A DNA stretch of 55,188 nucleotides from Burkholderiaceae bacterium (lineage in GTDB: Bacteria; Pseudomonadota; Gammaproteobacteria; Burkholderiales; Burkholderiaceae): NCBI GenBank assembly GCA_021166835.1, contig JAJPEN010000055.1, positions 1 through 55,188 on the forward strand. The letters are read 5' to 3'. The translations under genes were made by a program, and so were the position numbers. Shown one piece after another: positions 43,214-53,795 of the stretch. The notes under the pieces were generated by a model. It made no database searches. It saw only the letters and a program-made list of their open reading frames with translations, and was not told where the DNA came from. How positions within the stretch are numbered: position 1 is the stretch's first letter; every line of letters begins with the position of its first letter.

Positions 43214-44332
43214 CTACCCGTTGAAGAGCGGTAGGCCGCCAGTTCCGGCGGAGGGATCGTCGATCAACAGATGCGAGAAATCGCGCTGTAGGACGATGCC
43301 GATCACCCGGTACACATCGCCACGGCGCCACTGATTGACCTGCACGCGGACGCTCGACCCTTCGAGCCGGCGCTGCGTCTGTGCGCCCTTCTCGCAGTTG
43401 TCCGACCTCAGTCCTCCACCGACGACATCAGCGAGGGTCTGGCCGCCGCGCACAAGCTGCGAGGCGTCGAGCGCGAGTTCGACGAGCGCCTGATGCACCG
43501 TCAGCCAGTCGCGGGGATCGCGTGTCTGTATCGCCTCGATCCTCTCTTCGATCTTCTCGATTCGTCCGTCGTGCTCGGTGATACGACCGTCGTGCTCCAC
43601 GGCCTTGTTACCGAGTGTCCGAAACAGATGTGCGATGTCCTCGGGGATCTGCGCGGGCGCTGGCGGCATCGCGGACGCTTGGATCCGCCCCGCGAGCGCC
43701 TGACTCTGCATATCCCATCCCCAACGGGTCACCTCGTCGATTCGGTCAACGAACGCGCACATCTGGCGCCACTCGTCGGGCGTGAAGTTGTGCTTCTGGG
43801 GACCGTCCTTCTTCAGGGTGAAGTACTTACGGTCGGTCGCTCGGAGCGCCTCCGCTATGACCTGCCACGAGACGACGCGGGCCGAGTTGTACCTCGCCTG
43901 CGGCAGGCGTCCGGGTGCGTTCGCACCGACGAGGATCCCTTCGATTGTCGCCTCGAAGTGACCCATACGAAACGCCGGAACTCGCAGGTTCTCCGCCCAC
44001 GCGTCCAGCGAAGCGTATGCGTTGCCGTTGATGCTGGCGCAGACGAGGAACTTACCGCCAGTGGGCGGCCTCACTTCGACGACGCGCGGATCAGGCACTG
44101 GCTCCAGATTCATCTCTCGCATTCCGTGGCTCTTGTCGTGGCAGGGCTTGCAGACGGCGATTAGGTCGCTAAGCGGCTCATCTCCGAGGCGCTTCGGGTA
44201 TCGGATGTGGTGAACGTGCTTCATCGCACTGCCGCAGAACTCGCAGCGTCCGAGTGCCCGCCGTGCCGCAACCTCGCGCTTGAGCTTCCACTCGTCCGAT
44301 GCGAGGTACTCCTCGTAGACCTTGTTCCGCAC
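43214..44332 (-). CDS. HNH endonuclease-like protein with coiled coil
   Basis: A 372-aa protein. The N-terminal 75 residues form an HNH motif: Cys30/Cys33 (GRCEFCGS), VHHIRYPKRLGDEPLSDLI and VCKPCHDKSHG (Cys61, Cys64), with the catalytic His pair in KHVHHI. A middle region of unknown fold follows. A heptad-like stretch (EHDGRITEHDGRIEKIEERI, about residue 255) suggests multimerisation, and the C-terminus may be a beta domain. It could act as a nuclease in phage or element biology. The frame is intact, and the next gene upstream encodes a secreted protein. Confidence 0.7.
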   Translation of the reverse strand: MRNKVYEEYLASDEWKLKREVAARRALGRCEFCGSAMKHVHHIRYPKRLGDEPLSDLIAVCKPCHDKSHGMREMNLEPVPDPRVVEVRPPTGGKFLVCASINGNAYASLDAWAENLRVPAFRMGHFEATIEGILVGANAPGRLPQARYNSARVVSWQVIAEALRATDRKYFTLKKDGPQKHNFTPDEWRQMCAFVDRIDEVTRWGWDMQSQALAGRIQASAMPPAPAQIPEDIAHLFRTLGNKAVEHDGRITEHDGRIEKIEERIEAIQTRDPRDWLTVHQALVELALDASQLVRGGQTLADVVGGGLRSDNCEKGAQTQRRLEGSSVRVQVNQWRRGDVYRVIGIVLQRDFSHLLIDDPSAGTGGLPLFNG

Positions 44333-44335
44333 GTT

Positions 44336-44998
44336 TCACTGCTCGCCGAGGCACATCTCGAACGCGGCGGCGCTCTGGGAAGCCTTCACGCAGGCGAGCG
44401 CCCTCTCCCGGCAGGTCTGGAGTTGCGGCGTACCGCCATGGTCAGCGTGACACGCCTTCAGTCGCTCGGAGAACGCGACGCGCAGCGCGCGGTCATCCTC
44501 GATAGCGGCGGGGTCGACGTCCGCGTCGATGTCGAACGCAGTCTTCATGGCGGCACCCAGTCCGACGAGCGAGAAGGACGTGTCCTTGTAGCCCCCGGTG
44601 AACAGGTGGTAGCAGCGGATGACTACCGTTTGGCCCGAGAGGAACCGGCGAAGACCTTCACCGGGCAGCCCGTCGCCGTGCCATACCCGTTCGTTGAACC
44701 ACTTCGGCTCCTGCGCATACAGAGTCGGCAGCGTTCGATCGATGTCTTGCTGCAACCGCCGCATCCCTTCGAGATCGACCGGCTTGTTCTTGTCCACGCG
44801 GTACATCGGCGCCGGGTTGCCCAGTACGTCGGACGACGAGCCGGCGAGGCGGAAGTTCATCCAGATCGCCCTGCCGACTCTGTAGAAGGACAGCGAGTGC
44901 CCAGCGCCGTTGCGCGTCACGACCTCCTTTCGCGCCTCATCGGTCATGGCATCCGTCTCGTGCACGATCCGCCACTCGGCGTGCGCGATGGGTGCCAC
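44336..44998 (-). CDS. secreted Cys-containing protein, start possibly frameshifted
   Basis: A 220-aa frame from GTG 44998 that begins PIAHAEWRIVHETDAM, i.e. the end of a signal peptide. The preceding helix (ATAVLALGVA) is in the same frame but has no start codon; VKAF at 45036 is in another frame, so a one-base loss after ATG 45024 would explain the gap. The body contains MNFRLAGSSSDVLGNPAPM, VVIRCYHLFTGGYKDTSFSL and four Cys at the C-terminus (CHADHG, CRERALACV, CLGEQ). It stops 3 bp before the HNH gene. No family recognised. Confidence 0.6.
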   Translation of the reverse strand: MAPIAHAEWRIVHETDAMTDEARKEVVTRNGAGHSLSFYRVGRAIWMNFRLAGSSSDVLGNPAPMYRVDKNKPVDLEGMRRLQQDIDRTLPTLYAQEPKWFNERVWHGDGLPGEGLRRFLSGQTVVIRCYHLFTGGYKDTSFSLVGLGAAMKTAFDIDADVDPAAIEDDRALRVAFSERLKACHADHGGTPQLQTCRERALACVKASQSAAAFEMCLGEQ

Positions 44999-45150
44999 GC
45001 CGAGAGCGAGAACTGCCGTCGCATGAAAGCCTTCACCGCGCTGCCCCCTTTACGTTTCGGCGACGTAGGCGCCCCGCGAGCGAGATTCGAGCGCTGTAGA
45101 ACTACGAAGTCGCCGTAGTCGTACTCTAAGCGGTCGCCGCCGCCCGCGCC

Positions 45151-46050
45151 ATGCAGCGAACTTCACGGACTCATATCGTTCGGTTGGTCTCGCCGCTGGC
45201 GCATCCAAGCACGATGCGCGCCCGCAAGATCGCCGATACGCGAGTAGACGCGGTGATCGCCCGAACGCTGGAGTCGGTGCCGCGTAATGCCACGCACTGG
45301 AGCACGCGCACCATGGCGCACGAGATGAAGATGTCGCAGACGGCGGTCTCGCGCATCTGGCGTGCGTTCGGCTTGCAACCGCACCGACAGGAAACCTTCA
45401 AGCTCTCGACCGATCCGCTGTTCGTGGACAAGGTGCGCGACGTCGTCGGGCTGTACCTGAACCCGCCGGTCAAGGCGATGGTGTTGTGCGTGGACGAGAA
45501 GAGCCAGATTCAGGCGCTCGACCGTACCCAGCCGATTCTTCCGATGGCACCAGGTATCCCCGAGCGGCGCACGCACGACTACATGCGCCACGGCACCACG
45601 ACGCTGTTTGCGGCGCTCGATGTCGCCACCGGCGAGGTGATCGATGCGTTGCATCGACGTCATCGTGCAAGCGAGTTCCTTTCGTTTCTGCGCACCATCG
45701 AAGCCAACGTGCCGCCCGCGCTCGACGTGCACCTGGTGATGGACAACTACGGCACGCACAAGACGCCGGCCATCCGAGCATGGTTCGCCCGCCATCCTCG
45801 ATTCCACGTGCACTTCACCCCGACCTCGGCCTCGTGGCTGAACCAGGTCGAACGCTGGTTCGCCACGCTCACCGACAAGTACATCCGTCGCGGCACGCAT
45901 CGTTCGACGCGTCAACTGGAACAGGCCATCCGCGACTACCTCGAGATGCATAACGTCGACCCCAAGTCGTTCGTGTGGACCAAGTCTGCCGATGACATCT
46001 TGCAAAGCATCGAACGCTTTTGTCTGCGAATTTCTAACTCACGGCACTAG
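45151..46050 (+). CDS. IS630-family transposase, N-terminally truncated
   Basis: The DDE catalytic domain is complete: [18 protein letters not shown] (first Asp), [19 protein letters not shown] (second Asp) and [19 protein letters not shown] (Glu). The N-terminal HTH region typical of IS630 (about 60-110 residues) is missing; the frame begins at 45151 but similarity starts at [19 protein letters not shown]. The upstream frame contains no recognisable HTH. The 3' end at about 46050 is followed by TA-containing sequence (CACTAGTATCAG), consistent with the TA target of this family. Confidence 0.85.
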   Translation: MQRTSRTHIVRLVSPLAHPSTMRARKIADTRVDAVIARTLESVPRNATHWSTRTMAHEMKMSQTAVSRIWRAFGLQPHRQETFKLSTDPLFVDKVRDVVGLYLNPPVKAMVLCVDEKSQIQALDRTQPILPMAPGIPERRTHDYMRHGTTTLFAALDVATGEVIDALHRRHRASEFLSFLRTIEANVPPALDVHLVMDNYGTHKTPAIRAWFARHPRFHVHFTPTSASWLNQVERWFATLTDKYIRRGTHRSTRQLEQAIRDYLEMHNVDPKSFVWTKSADDILQSIERFCLRISNSRH

Positions 46051-46267
46051 TATCAGCGCCTATGGGGCAAGCCTTCGCAGGCGATGCCGTCGCCATCACC
46101 GTCAAGCTCCCAAGCTCCTCCATCGAATGCTCGCTGAGCATCCTCTTGACTGGAAAAATCCGAGCATTTTCGATCGGAGCCATCACCTCCGCCGCATGCA
46201 TCCCCGCTTCCACATCCGATCGCGAACATAGTGAGTGCCCAACGGCGACAACCAACCGCACTCTCAA
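46034..46267 (-). CDS. possible small protein with good RBS, adjacent to the IS630 copy
   Basis: A 77-aa frame from TTG 46267, preceded on its strand by GAGGAGG. It contains [40 protein letters not shown]. Its 3' end lies at the transposase end, so it may be the remains of a gene cut by the insertion. Family unknown. Confidence 0.35.
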   Translation of the reverse strand: MRVRLVVAVGHSLCSRSDVEAGMHAAEVMAPIENARIFPVKRMLSEHSMEELGSLTVMATASPAKACPIGADTSAVS

Positions 46268-46326
46268 ATTTTCCTCCTCAATCGCACATCATCAAGACAA
46301 CTGCATCGGCCCCGGAAGAGTTCGCA

Positions 46327-46677
46327 TTAACAACCGCTGTAGTTCTTCCGTCCGCTCGGGGTGATGGTGTATGTGCCGCCACGAGGCCCGACGTAGCACT
46401 TGCCCGGTTCGTAGACTCGAGACGCATTAATTGCCCCTCGGTTCTCCGCCGGTGCGGCCGGTTGAGCGCGCTGAATCATCTGGTCTGCGCTCATCAATCC
46501 TCGCGCCTGCGGCGTACCACTACTGGGACCGCGGTGGCAGTGGTAGTCGCCGGTCTTGCGATTGTTATGGCAACCCTCGCTGTTTAGGCCTCCCCCGTGT
46601 GCTTGTACATTCGAAGCAAGAGCCAAGAAAGCGAATCCAGCGAGGTTTGCGATGTTGCTGCGACGTAGGGGCGTCAT
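46327..46677 (-). CDS. YHYH-type small secreted protein
   Basis: A 116-aa secreted protein: signal peptide (NIANLAGFAFLALASNVQA), then HGGGLNSEGCHNNRKTGDYHCHRG, a YHYH-type His/Cys motif, and a C-terminal region (CYVGPRGGTYTITPSGRKNY) ending in Cys. These motifs may bind metal. A second copy of the motif is encoded about 0.9 kb away (47445-47576). Confidence 0.75.
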   Translation of the reverse strand: MTPLRRSNIANLAGFAFLALASNVQAHGGGLNSEGCHNNRKTGDYHCHRGPSSGTPQARGLMSADQMIQRAQPAAPAENRGAINASRVYEPGKCYVGPRGGTYTITPSGRKNYSGC

Positions 46678-46730
46678 ATTTAAGCCAGAGTCAGATAAAG
46701 TTGCAACCGCGGTAGCTGCGGTTCATTTAG

Positions 46731-46952
46731 TTAGACTGTATTTCTCTGAGAGAGGAGAGATAGACCGAGCCACGTGCCCAGGCCGACCCCAATAAGATCC
46801 GCCGCAATAAATACCGCGTTTCCACTGAGGACAGCGATCGCAACTCCAATAGCGGCGCCAACAACAACGCCGGCCTTGGTCTTGCTCGTGACCGCGCCGA
46901 TCACTGGCGGCAGCGCATGAGCCGCACCGATCGCTATAACGAAAAAGCTCAT
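46731..46952 (-). CDS. small Gly/Ala-rich membrane protein
   Basis: 73 aa, two hydrophobic helices (FFVIAIGAAHALPPVIGAVT; AGVVVGAAIGVAIAVLSGNA) and GVGLGTWLGLSLLSQ at the end. Small Gly-rich helices may pack tightly in the membrane. It lies between the YHYH gene and the DUF5334 gene, all on the same strand. Confidence 0.6.
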   Translation of the reverse strand: MSFFVIAIGAAHALPPVIGAVTSKTKAGVVVGAAIGVAIAVLSGNAVFIAADLIGVGLGTWLGLSLLSQRNTV

Positions 46953-47105
46953 AAGTGAGTCCCGAAGAGGGGTGTGAATTAGCTACTGACGCATCTGTGC
47001 GTCACGCAGTGGACAAGTTAACCAGCAACAGTAGCGGTACTCGGCGCCGACGAGCAACGCCGTCCTACGTCCGTGTGGCGGTAGACAGACCACCGCGCGC
47101 TGTAA

Positions 47106-47381
47106 CTACTCATCATCCATTTCCAGCGATCGGTACTCCCCGCTCTCACTGTCGAACACCTCTACTTCAACTTTGTTGCCCCTTCGGCGAATGGACTCAA
47201 CCTCCACTTCCTTATAATCACCAGCGTCGTAATCGTAGATCTCGATTGAGCGGCCGCTTCGAACGAGTTGTCCTTTTTCAATCTCGACGTGAGCACCTTT
47301 CTCCCAGTCATATCCACTCCAAGAGGAAGCAGTAGCGGAAGCGGTAAGAAGTACGATCGAGACCACTAGTCGAGCGTTCAT
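47106..47381 (-). CDS. DUF5334-family secreted protein
   Basis: A 91-aa protein with a signal peptide (LVVSIVLLTASATA) and the repetitive acidic domain WSGYDWEKGAHVEIEKGQLV, IEIYDYDAGDYKEVEVESI, VEVFDSESGEYRSLEMDDE. DUF5334 genes are repeatedly found near YHYH-type genes on accessory DNA, as here. Function is unknown. Confidence 0.8.
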   Translation of the reverse strand: MNARLVVSIVLLTASATASSWSGYDWEKGAHVEIEKGQLVRSGRSIEIYDYDAGDYKEVEVESIRRRGNKVEVEVFDSESGEYRSLEMDDE

Positions 47382-47444
47382 GTCAACAATCCCGTTTGGG
47401 GATAAGAGAGGCGACTCCCGCCCCCCGGTCCTTCGTGAGCGTTT

Positions 47445-47576
47445 TCAATGGCAGTGATAAACGCCCGTCTTATGATTCGTGTGACACCCGCGGCTATCCG
47501 TACCACCGCTGTGCGCGAATGCGGTTGTAGCGGCAAAGAACGAGGCCGCAAGAATAAAGGCGACAACTCTTTTCAT
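47445..47576 (-). CDS. short YHYH-type secreted peptide, 43 aa
   Basis: Starts MKRVVAFILAASFFAATTAF, with signal cleavage expected near AHS, then SGGTDSRGCHTNHKTGVYHC and a final His. It repeats the His/Cys motif of the gene at 46327 but lacks its C-terminal domain. Too short for usual gene calling; supported by the signal peptide and motif. Confidence 0.65.
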   Translation of the reverse strand: MKRVVAFILAASFFAATTAFAHSGGTDSRGCHTNHKTGVYHCH

Positions 47577-47599
47577 TACACTCTCCCAGATGTAAGGGC

Positions 47600-47900
47600 G
47601 AGTGTTTTGTAGACGGTTGTCTGTCCTACGTCAACCACCTATTGACCGCCGTTGTGAATTCGAACAACAAGGCGCTCGGGTAATGGCGTTGAAATGCAAC
47701 AAGAGCCACGAACGGCGGCACATCAACCCTCGACGGGGCACACAGTTGCTGCGTACACTCCTCTCCGCTGGGCCTCGCGCCCAGCCCCGTGGATTTACTG
47801 ACCACTTGCCGACGGGAACCAACCGGCTAAAGCGTCGAGCCGCGACTCCACCCGCACGCGAGCAAGACGTTCACCATCGTCTTGCGGAGGCAGGAGAGCA
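47600..47900. other. stretch without a gene
   Basis: About 300 bp between two small genes. Open frames exist but show no family or RBS. It may contain promoters for both divergent sides. Confidence 0.4.
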
Positions 47901-47902
47901 GC

Positions 47903-48241
47903 ATGAAATTCGCAGTCGGTGACGTCTGCATCACGCAGAACAGTCGCGTTCCAGCGATAAACGACAACGCGCTTGTCATCGTGACTGAGGTCAACGCGTC
48001 GCTCCTCGACTACAAGGGCCGGCCGATCCCGTACCTCATTCGTAGCGTCGATGGGCGCGTCCACGGCGCAACCAACGGCCCGAAGGGGGAGCTGCGGTTC
48101 GCTCGCGAGCACACCGCGTGGGCGCGCGAGGACCAGCTCCGCAAAGTCGACATGGACGACGAGGGCTGGACCGACGCCGAGGAGATCGAGCAGCGGTCGA
48201 TGCAGCGCGTGCTTGAACGTGCGGTGTTCAGCCGCGCCTGA
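47903..48241 (+). CDS. hypothetical protein, 112 aa
   Basis: Starts MKFAVGDVCITQNSRVPAIN after a GGAGGCAGGAG ribosome-binding sequence. It contains VIVTEVNASLLDYKGRPIPY, LIRSVDGRVHGATNGPKGEL and an acidic helix (WTDAEEIEQRSMQRVLERA). A KOW/SH3-like fold is possible from the VGDVCITQ opening. It resembles small proteins of phage or mobile elements. Confidence 0.55.
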   Translation: MKFAVGDVCITQNSRVPAINDNALVIVTEVNASLLDYKGRPIPYLIRSVDGRVHGATNGPKGELRFAREHTAWAREDQLRKVDMDDEGWTDAEEIEQRSMQRVLERAVFSRA

Positions 48242-48587
48242 ACGGGCTGCTGTTGCGGCACCCGCGCCACGCGGGTGAAGTGCCCCTCGTTGGGTTTGAG
48301 CGCCTGTCGGGAGCGCCTGCGCGTAGCTCTCGCATCCGCTCACGTTCTCGATGTCCTCGTACTCGTCGGCGGTGACCCGTTCCGCGGCAGCGTCGACGAC
48401 GGCGTTCGGCGTCATCGCGCGCCACTCGCCGATGATCGCCCGCTCGGAGCCGTTTGTGACCCTCGGCTGACACCTTAGAACCGGAGCCACGAAGATACGT
48501 TTCTAAGACGAGCGTTTTCCGGTCAGCAGTCCTTGGGCAGTCGATGGATAGTGCAACGCGCAGGAAACTCGTGGAGGTTCCACTTCC
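48242..48587. other. stretch without a gene
   Basis: About 350 bp. One minus-strand frame (MTPNAVVDAAAERVTADEYE) is acidic and may be a small gene, but nothing confirms it. The promoter of the M48 protease should lie here. Confidence 0.4.
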
Positions 48588-49610
48588 GTGCTTAAGCGTC
48601 GCGTAGCGATCGCATTGCTTGCTTTCCTACTGATAGGTGGCTGCTCCACCACCGCAAACAACGTTGAATACTGGGATGCGTTCGCCCTAACGGAGACCCC
48701 GGGGAACGTCGTCATGCTGCGTTCCAAGACCGGCGATATTGTCTGGAAGGCACAGACTGTTCAGATAAAGTCGATCCACGAGATTAAGGAACGCATCGAA
48801 CAGGCAGCGCGCATTCGCGCGAGGCTACTCATTTCTCATGACAAGGAACCGAACGCGTACGCGGGCCGCATGAACGGCTGGTTGTCGATCGGGTTGACCA
48901 GCGGCATGATCGATTTACTCGGCAATGACCGCGATGCGTATGCTGCAGTCCTCGGGCACGAGTTCGCACACCTGCACCTGAACCACAGCAAGGCGCGCGA
49001 AGAACGCCGCGTTCCGATGCAGGCGGCAAGCCTCATCCTCGGTACTGCTCTCTCAATTGCTGGCGTGCCGCTGGGCGGAACGATTGCGGATGTTGGTACG
49101 ACCATGATCGAGACCAGCTACTCGCGTGACGAGGAGCGCGACGCGGATGCGAAAGGTCTCGAATACGTCATTCAGGCCGGTTTCGACCCCCACGGCGCCG
49201 TTCGCCTGTGGGAGCGAATGCAAACTCAGGCGAGCGGCTTTTCGCTCCCGTTTCTGAGCACACACCCAATGTCGCAAGAGCGCGCGCAAACAATGCGCGA
49301 GATTGTCGCTGCGTTCCCCGTTCTCACGGAGCCAACGGGCGCCCAGGCCGCAACCGCAGCCAAAGCCGACGCACTTGAAGCGCCCAATCTCGACGCGACA
49401 CTCGTGTCTGTTGGTAAGACCGTGTACGTCGTACGAGAGCCGATGTCGATCCTGCGGCAACCCCAAACGAACGCTGAGCCCATCGAGCGAATCTACATGC
49501 ACAGTGGACTCATCGTGGAGGAAGTCCGCCATAACTGGATTCGTGTGCAAAGCACGGCGAATTCAGTAGGATGGATTCCGATGAGTCCGGTGCGAATCGT
49601 GATCGATTAA
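48588..49610 (+). CDS. M48-family metalloprotease, lipoprotein, with SH3-like C-terminus
   Basis: A 340-aa predicted lipoprotein: lipobox LLIGGCS with Cys19, then the zinc site HEFAH (His124-His128) and Glu183 in SRDEERDADAKG, as in M48 proteases (BepA/LoiP type). The C-terminal 80 residues (VYVVREPMSILRQPQTNAEP, IRVQSTANSVGWIPMSPVRI) look like a bacterial SH3 domain. Start is GTG 48588 after GGAGGTT. It should act at the outer membrane or in the periplasm. Confidence 0.88.
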   Translation: MLKRRVAIALLAFLLIGGCSTTANNVEYWDAFALTETPGNVVMLRSKTGDIVWKAQTVQIKSIHEIKERIEQAARIRARLLISHDKEPNAYAGRMNGWLSIGLTSGMIDLLGNDRDAYAAVLGHEFAHLHLNHSKAREERRVPMQAASLILGTALSIAGVPLGGTIADVGTTMIETSYSRDEERDADAKGLEYVIQAGFDPHGAVRLWERMQTQASGFSLPFLSTHPMSQERAQTMREIVAAFPVLTEPTGAQAATAAKADALEAPNLDATLVSVGKTVYVVREPMSILRQPQTNAEPIERIYMHSGLIVEEVRHNWIRVQSTANSVGWIPMSPVRIVID

Positions 49611-49939
49611 GCCGCGCCGTGCTTCACGCGACCGCCGACAACTAGGTCTCGGGGTTGTCCGATGTGGGACGAGGACGGCGGGTCGGACTTTGAGGCACTC
49701 GGGCAACTTCGTCTGCAGTGCACGATGAAGCGCGCCGTGTTCGAGGGGGGGCTTCAGGTGGGGTAGCGGCCTCGCGCCGACCGCTTCGAGGCCGGCTTCG
49801 TCGCTCTAAGGCCGGTCGCGGGCGGCCCTCGTTGCTGGAAACGTGCCCCTTTGTGGGGCAGGATGTGGGTTCTCGCCGTCCGACCGATGTTCCCCCCTCT
49901 AGGGTTTGACTCCTATCGGATCTGCTTCAGAGGAGAAAC
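49611..49939. other. stretch without a gene, next to tRNA-Ser
   Basis: About 330 bp with no supported gene. A 34-codon frame (MWDEDGGSDFEALGQLRLQC) is too short to judge. If the island integrated at the tRNA, its attachment region would be here. Confidence 0.4.
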
Positions 49940-50030
49940 TGGCGGAGAGAGGGGGATTCGAACCCCCGAGGGGCTTTGGACCCCTACACGCTTTCCAGGC
50001 GTGCGACTTCGACCGCTCATCCATCTCTCC
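49940..50030 (-). tRNA. tRNA-Ser(GGA)
   Basis: The complement folds as a class II tRNA: GGAGAGA acceptor, CACGC-CTGGAAA-GCGTG anticodon arm with anticodon GGA, long variable arm (GGGGTCCAAAGCCCC), TTCGAAT T-loop and an encoded CCA end. It lies between the accessory island and acs; its 3' end faces the island. Confidence 0.97.
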
Positions 50031-50071
50031 GGGGGCCGCAGTATACCCCGCGCCCCCCCGGGAAGACGGTG

Positions 50072-52057
<1,986 letters not shown>

Positions 52058-52219
52058 GGGGCGCGTCCTCCTCTTTGCCTGTCCGATCATAATCATGCCA
52101 TTGACGGCAGCTTATTCCGCACCTCCGGAGCGCGGCCGCATACCCACGATCCGCTAGAATCCGGGGCGCGCCGGCCCTTTCTCGCGCCGGAATCGAGTTC
52201 TCAGCGAGGTCCTTCCCCG

Positions 52220-53743
52220 ATGCGCGTGATCCGCCAGGACGATCTGATCGAATCGATCGCCGCCGCGCTGCAATTCATCAGCTACTACCACCCGCGGGAC
52301 TTCATCGAGCACCTCGCACGCGCCTGGAAGACCGAGCAGAGCCCGGCTGCACGCGATGCGATCGAGCAGATCCTGACCAACTCGCGGATGTGCGCCGAAG
52401 GTCACCGGCCGATCTGCCAGGACACCGGCATCGTCAACGTGTTCCTGAAGATCGGCATGGACGTCCGCTTCGAGGGCTTCAGCGGGTCGATCGCCGATGC
52501 GGTGAACGAAGGCGTGCGCCGCGGCTACCTCGATCCGTCGAACACGCTGCGCGCGTCGGTGGTCGCCGATCCGCACTTCGAGCGGCTGAACACGCGCGAC
52601 AACACGCCGGCGGTGATCCACTTCGACGTCGTGCCGGGCGACACCGTCGACGTCACCGTCGCCGCCAAGGGCGGGGGCTCGGAGAACAAGTCGAAGTTCG
52701 TCATGCTCAACCCGTCGGACTCGATCGTCGACTGGGTGCTGAAGACCGTGCCGACGATGGGCGCCGGCTGGTGCCCGCCGGGCATGCTCGGCATCGGCAT
52801 CGGCGGGACCGCCGAGAAGGCGATGCTGATGGCGAAGGAATCGCTGATGGATTCCATCGACATGTACGAACTGCTCGCGCGCGGCCCGTCGAACCGGCTC
52901 GAGGAGATGCGCATCGAGCTGTACGAGAAGGTCAACGCGCTCGGCATCGGCGCGCAGGGCCTGGGCGGGCTCATGACGGTGCTCGACGTGAAGATCCGCA
53001 TGTATCCGACGCACGCGGCGTCCAAGCCGGTGGCGGTGATCCCGAACTGCGCCGCCACGCGCCATGCGCATTTCGTGCTCGACGGCTCGGGGCCGGCGTT
53101 CTGCGAGCCGCCGCCGCTGTCGGCCTGGCCCGACGTGAACTGGACGCCGAACCTCGAGAAATCGCGCCGAGTGAACCTCGATACGCTCACGCGCGAGGAA
53201 GTGGCGTCGTGGAAGCCTGGGCAGATGCTGCTGCTGTCCGGCCGGATGCTCACCGGTCGCGACGCGGCGCACAAGCGCATCGCGGAGATGCTCGAGCGCG
53301 GCGAGAAACTGCCGGTCGATTTCATGAATCGGGCGATCTATTACGTAGGACCGGTAGATCCGGTGCGCGACGAGGCGGTCGGCCCCCCCGGGCCGACCAC
53401 GTCCACGCGCATGGACAAGTTCACCGAGACGATGCTGGCGCGCACCGGCCTGGTGACGATGATCGGCAAGGCCGAGCGCGGGCCGGTAGCCATCGAGGCC
53501 ATCCGCCGCCACCGCGCGGCGTACCTGATGGCGGTCGGCGGAGCCGCCTATCTGGTCTCGAAATCGATCCGCAAGGCTCGCGTGCTGGCTTTCGAAGATC
53601 TCGGCATGGAGGCGATCTACGAGTTCGAGGTGCAGGACATGCCCGTGACGGTGGCGGTCGACGCCAGCGGCACCTCGGTGCACGAGACCGGTCCGCGCGA
53701 ATGGCAGGCGCGGATCGGCAAGATTCCGGTCCGCATCGACTGA
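52220..53743 (+). CDS. class I fumarate hydratase (iron-sulfur)
   Basis: A 507-aa [4Fe-4S] fumarase of the TCA cycle. Cys in EGHRPICQDTGIVN, GAGWCPPGMLGIGIGG and VIPNCAATRHAHF are cluster ligands by homology; KGGGSENKSKF and PPGPTTSTRMD are family motifs. Start ATG 52220 (MRVIRQDDLIESI). Divergent from acs, 163 bp apart. Confidence 0.95.
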   Translation: MRVIRQDDLIESIAAALQFISYYHPRDFIEHLARAWKTEQSPAARDAIEQILTNSRMCAEGHRPICQDTGIVNVFLKIGMDVRFEGFSGSIADAVNEGVRRGYLDPSNTLRASVVADPHFERLNTRDNTPAVIHFDVVPGDTVDVTVAAKGGGSENKSKFVMLNPSDSIVDWVLKTVPTMGAGWCPPGMLGIGIGGTAEKAMLMAKESLMDSIDMYELLARGPSNRLEEMRIELYEKVNALGIGAQGLGGLMTVLDVKIRMYPTHAASKPVAVIPNCAATRHAHFVLDGSGPAFCEPPPLSAWPDVNWTPNLEKSRRVNLDTLTREEVASWKPGQMLLLSGRMLTGRDAAHKRIAEMLERGEKLPVDFMNRAIYYVGPVDPVRDEAVGPPGPTTSTRMDKFTETMLARTGLVTMIGKAERGPVAIEAIRRHRAAYLMAVGGAAYLVSKSIRKARVLAFEDLGMEAIYEFEVQDMPVTVAVDASGTSVHETGPREWQARIGKIPVRID

Positions 53744-53795
53744 TCCCGCGCCGGGCCCCCGGGCCCGGCCGCGCCGTGCAACGCGCGCCCGCCCC

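Noticed and set aside
46062..46364. Plus-strand 100-aa frame after the transposase
   Set aside because: Composition is Ser/Ile-rich without RBS or family, and the opposite strand has a better-supported small frame.
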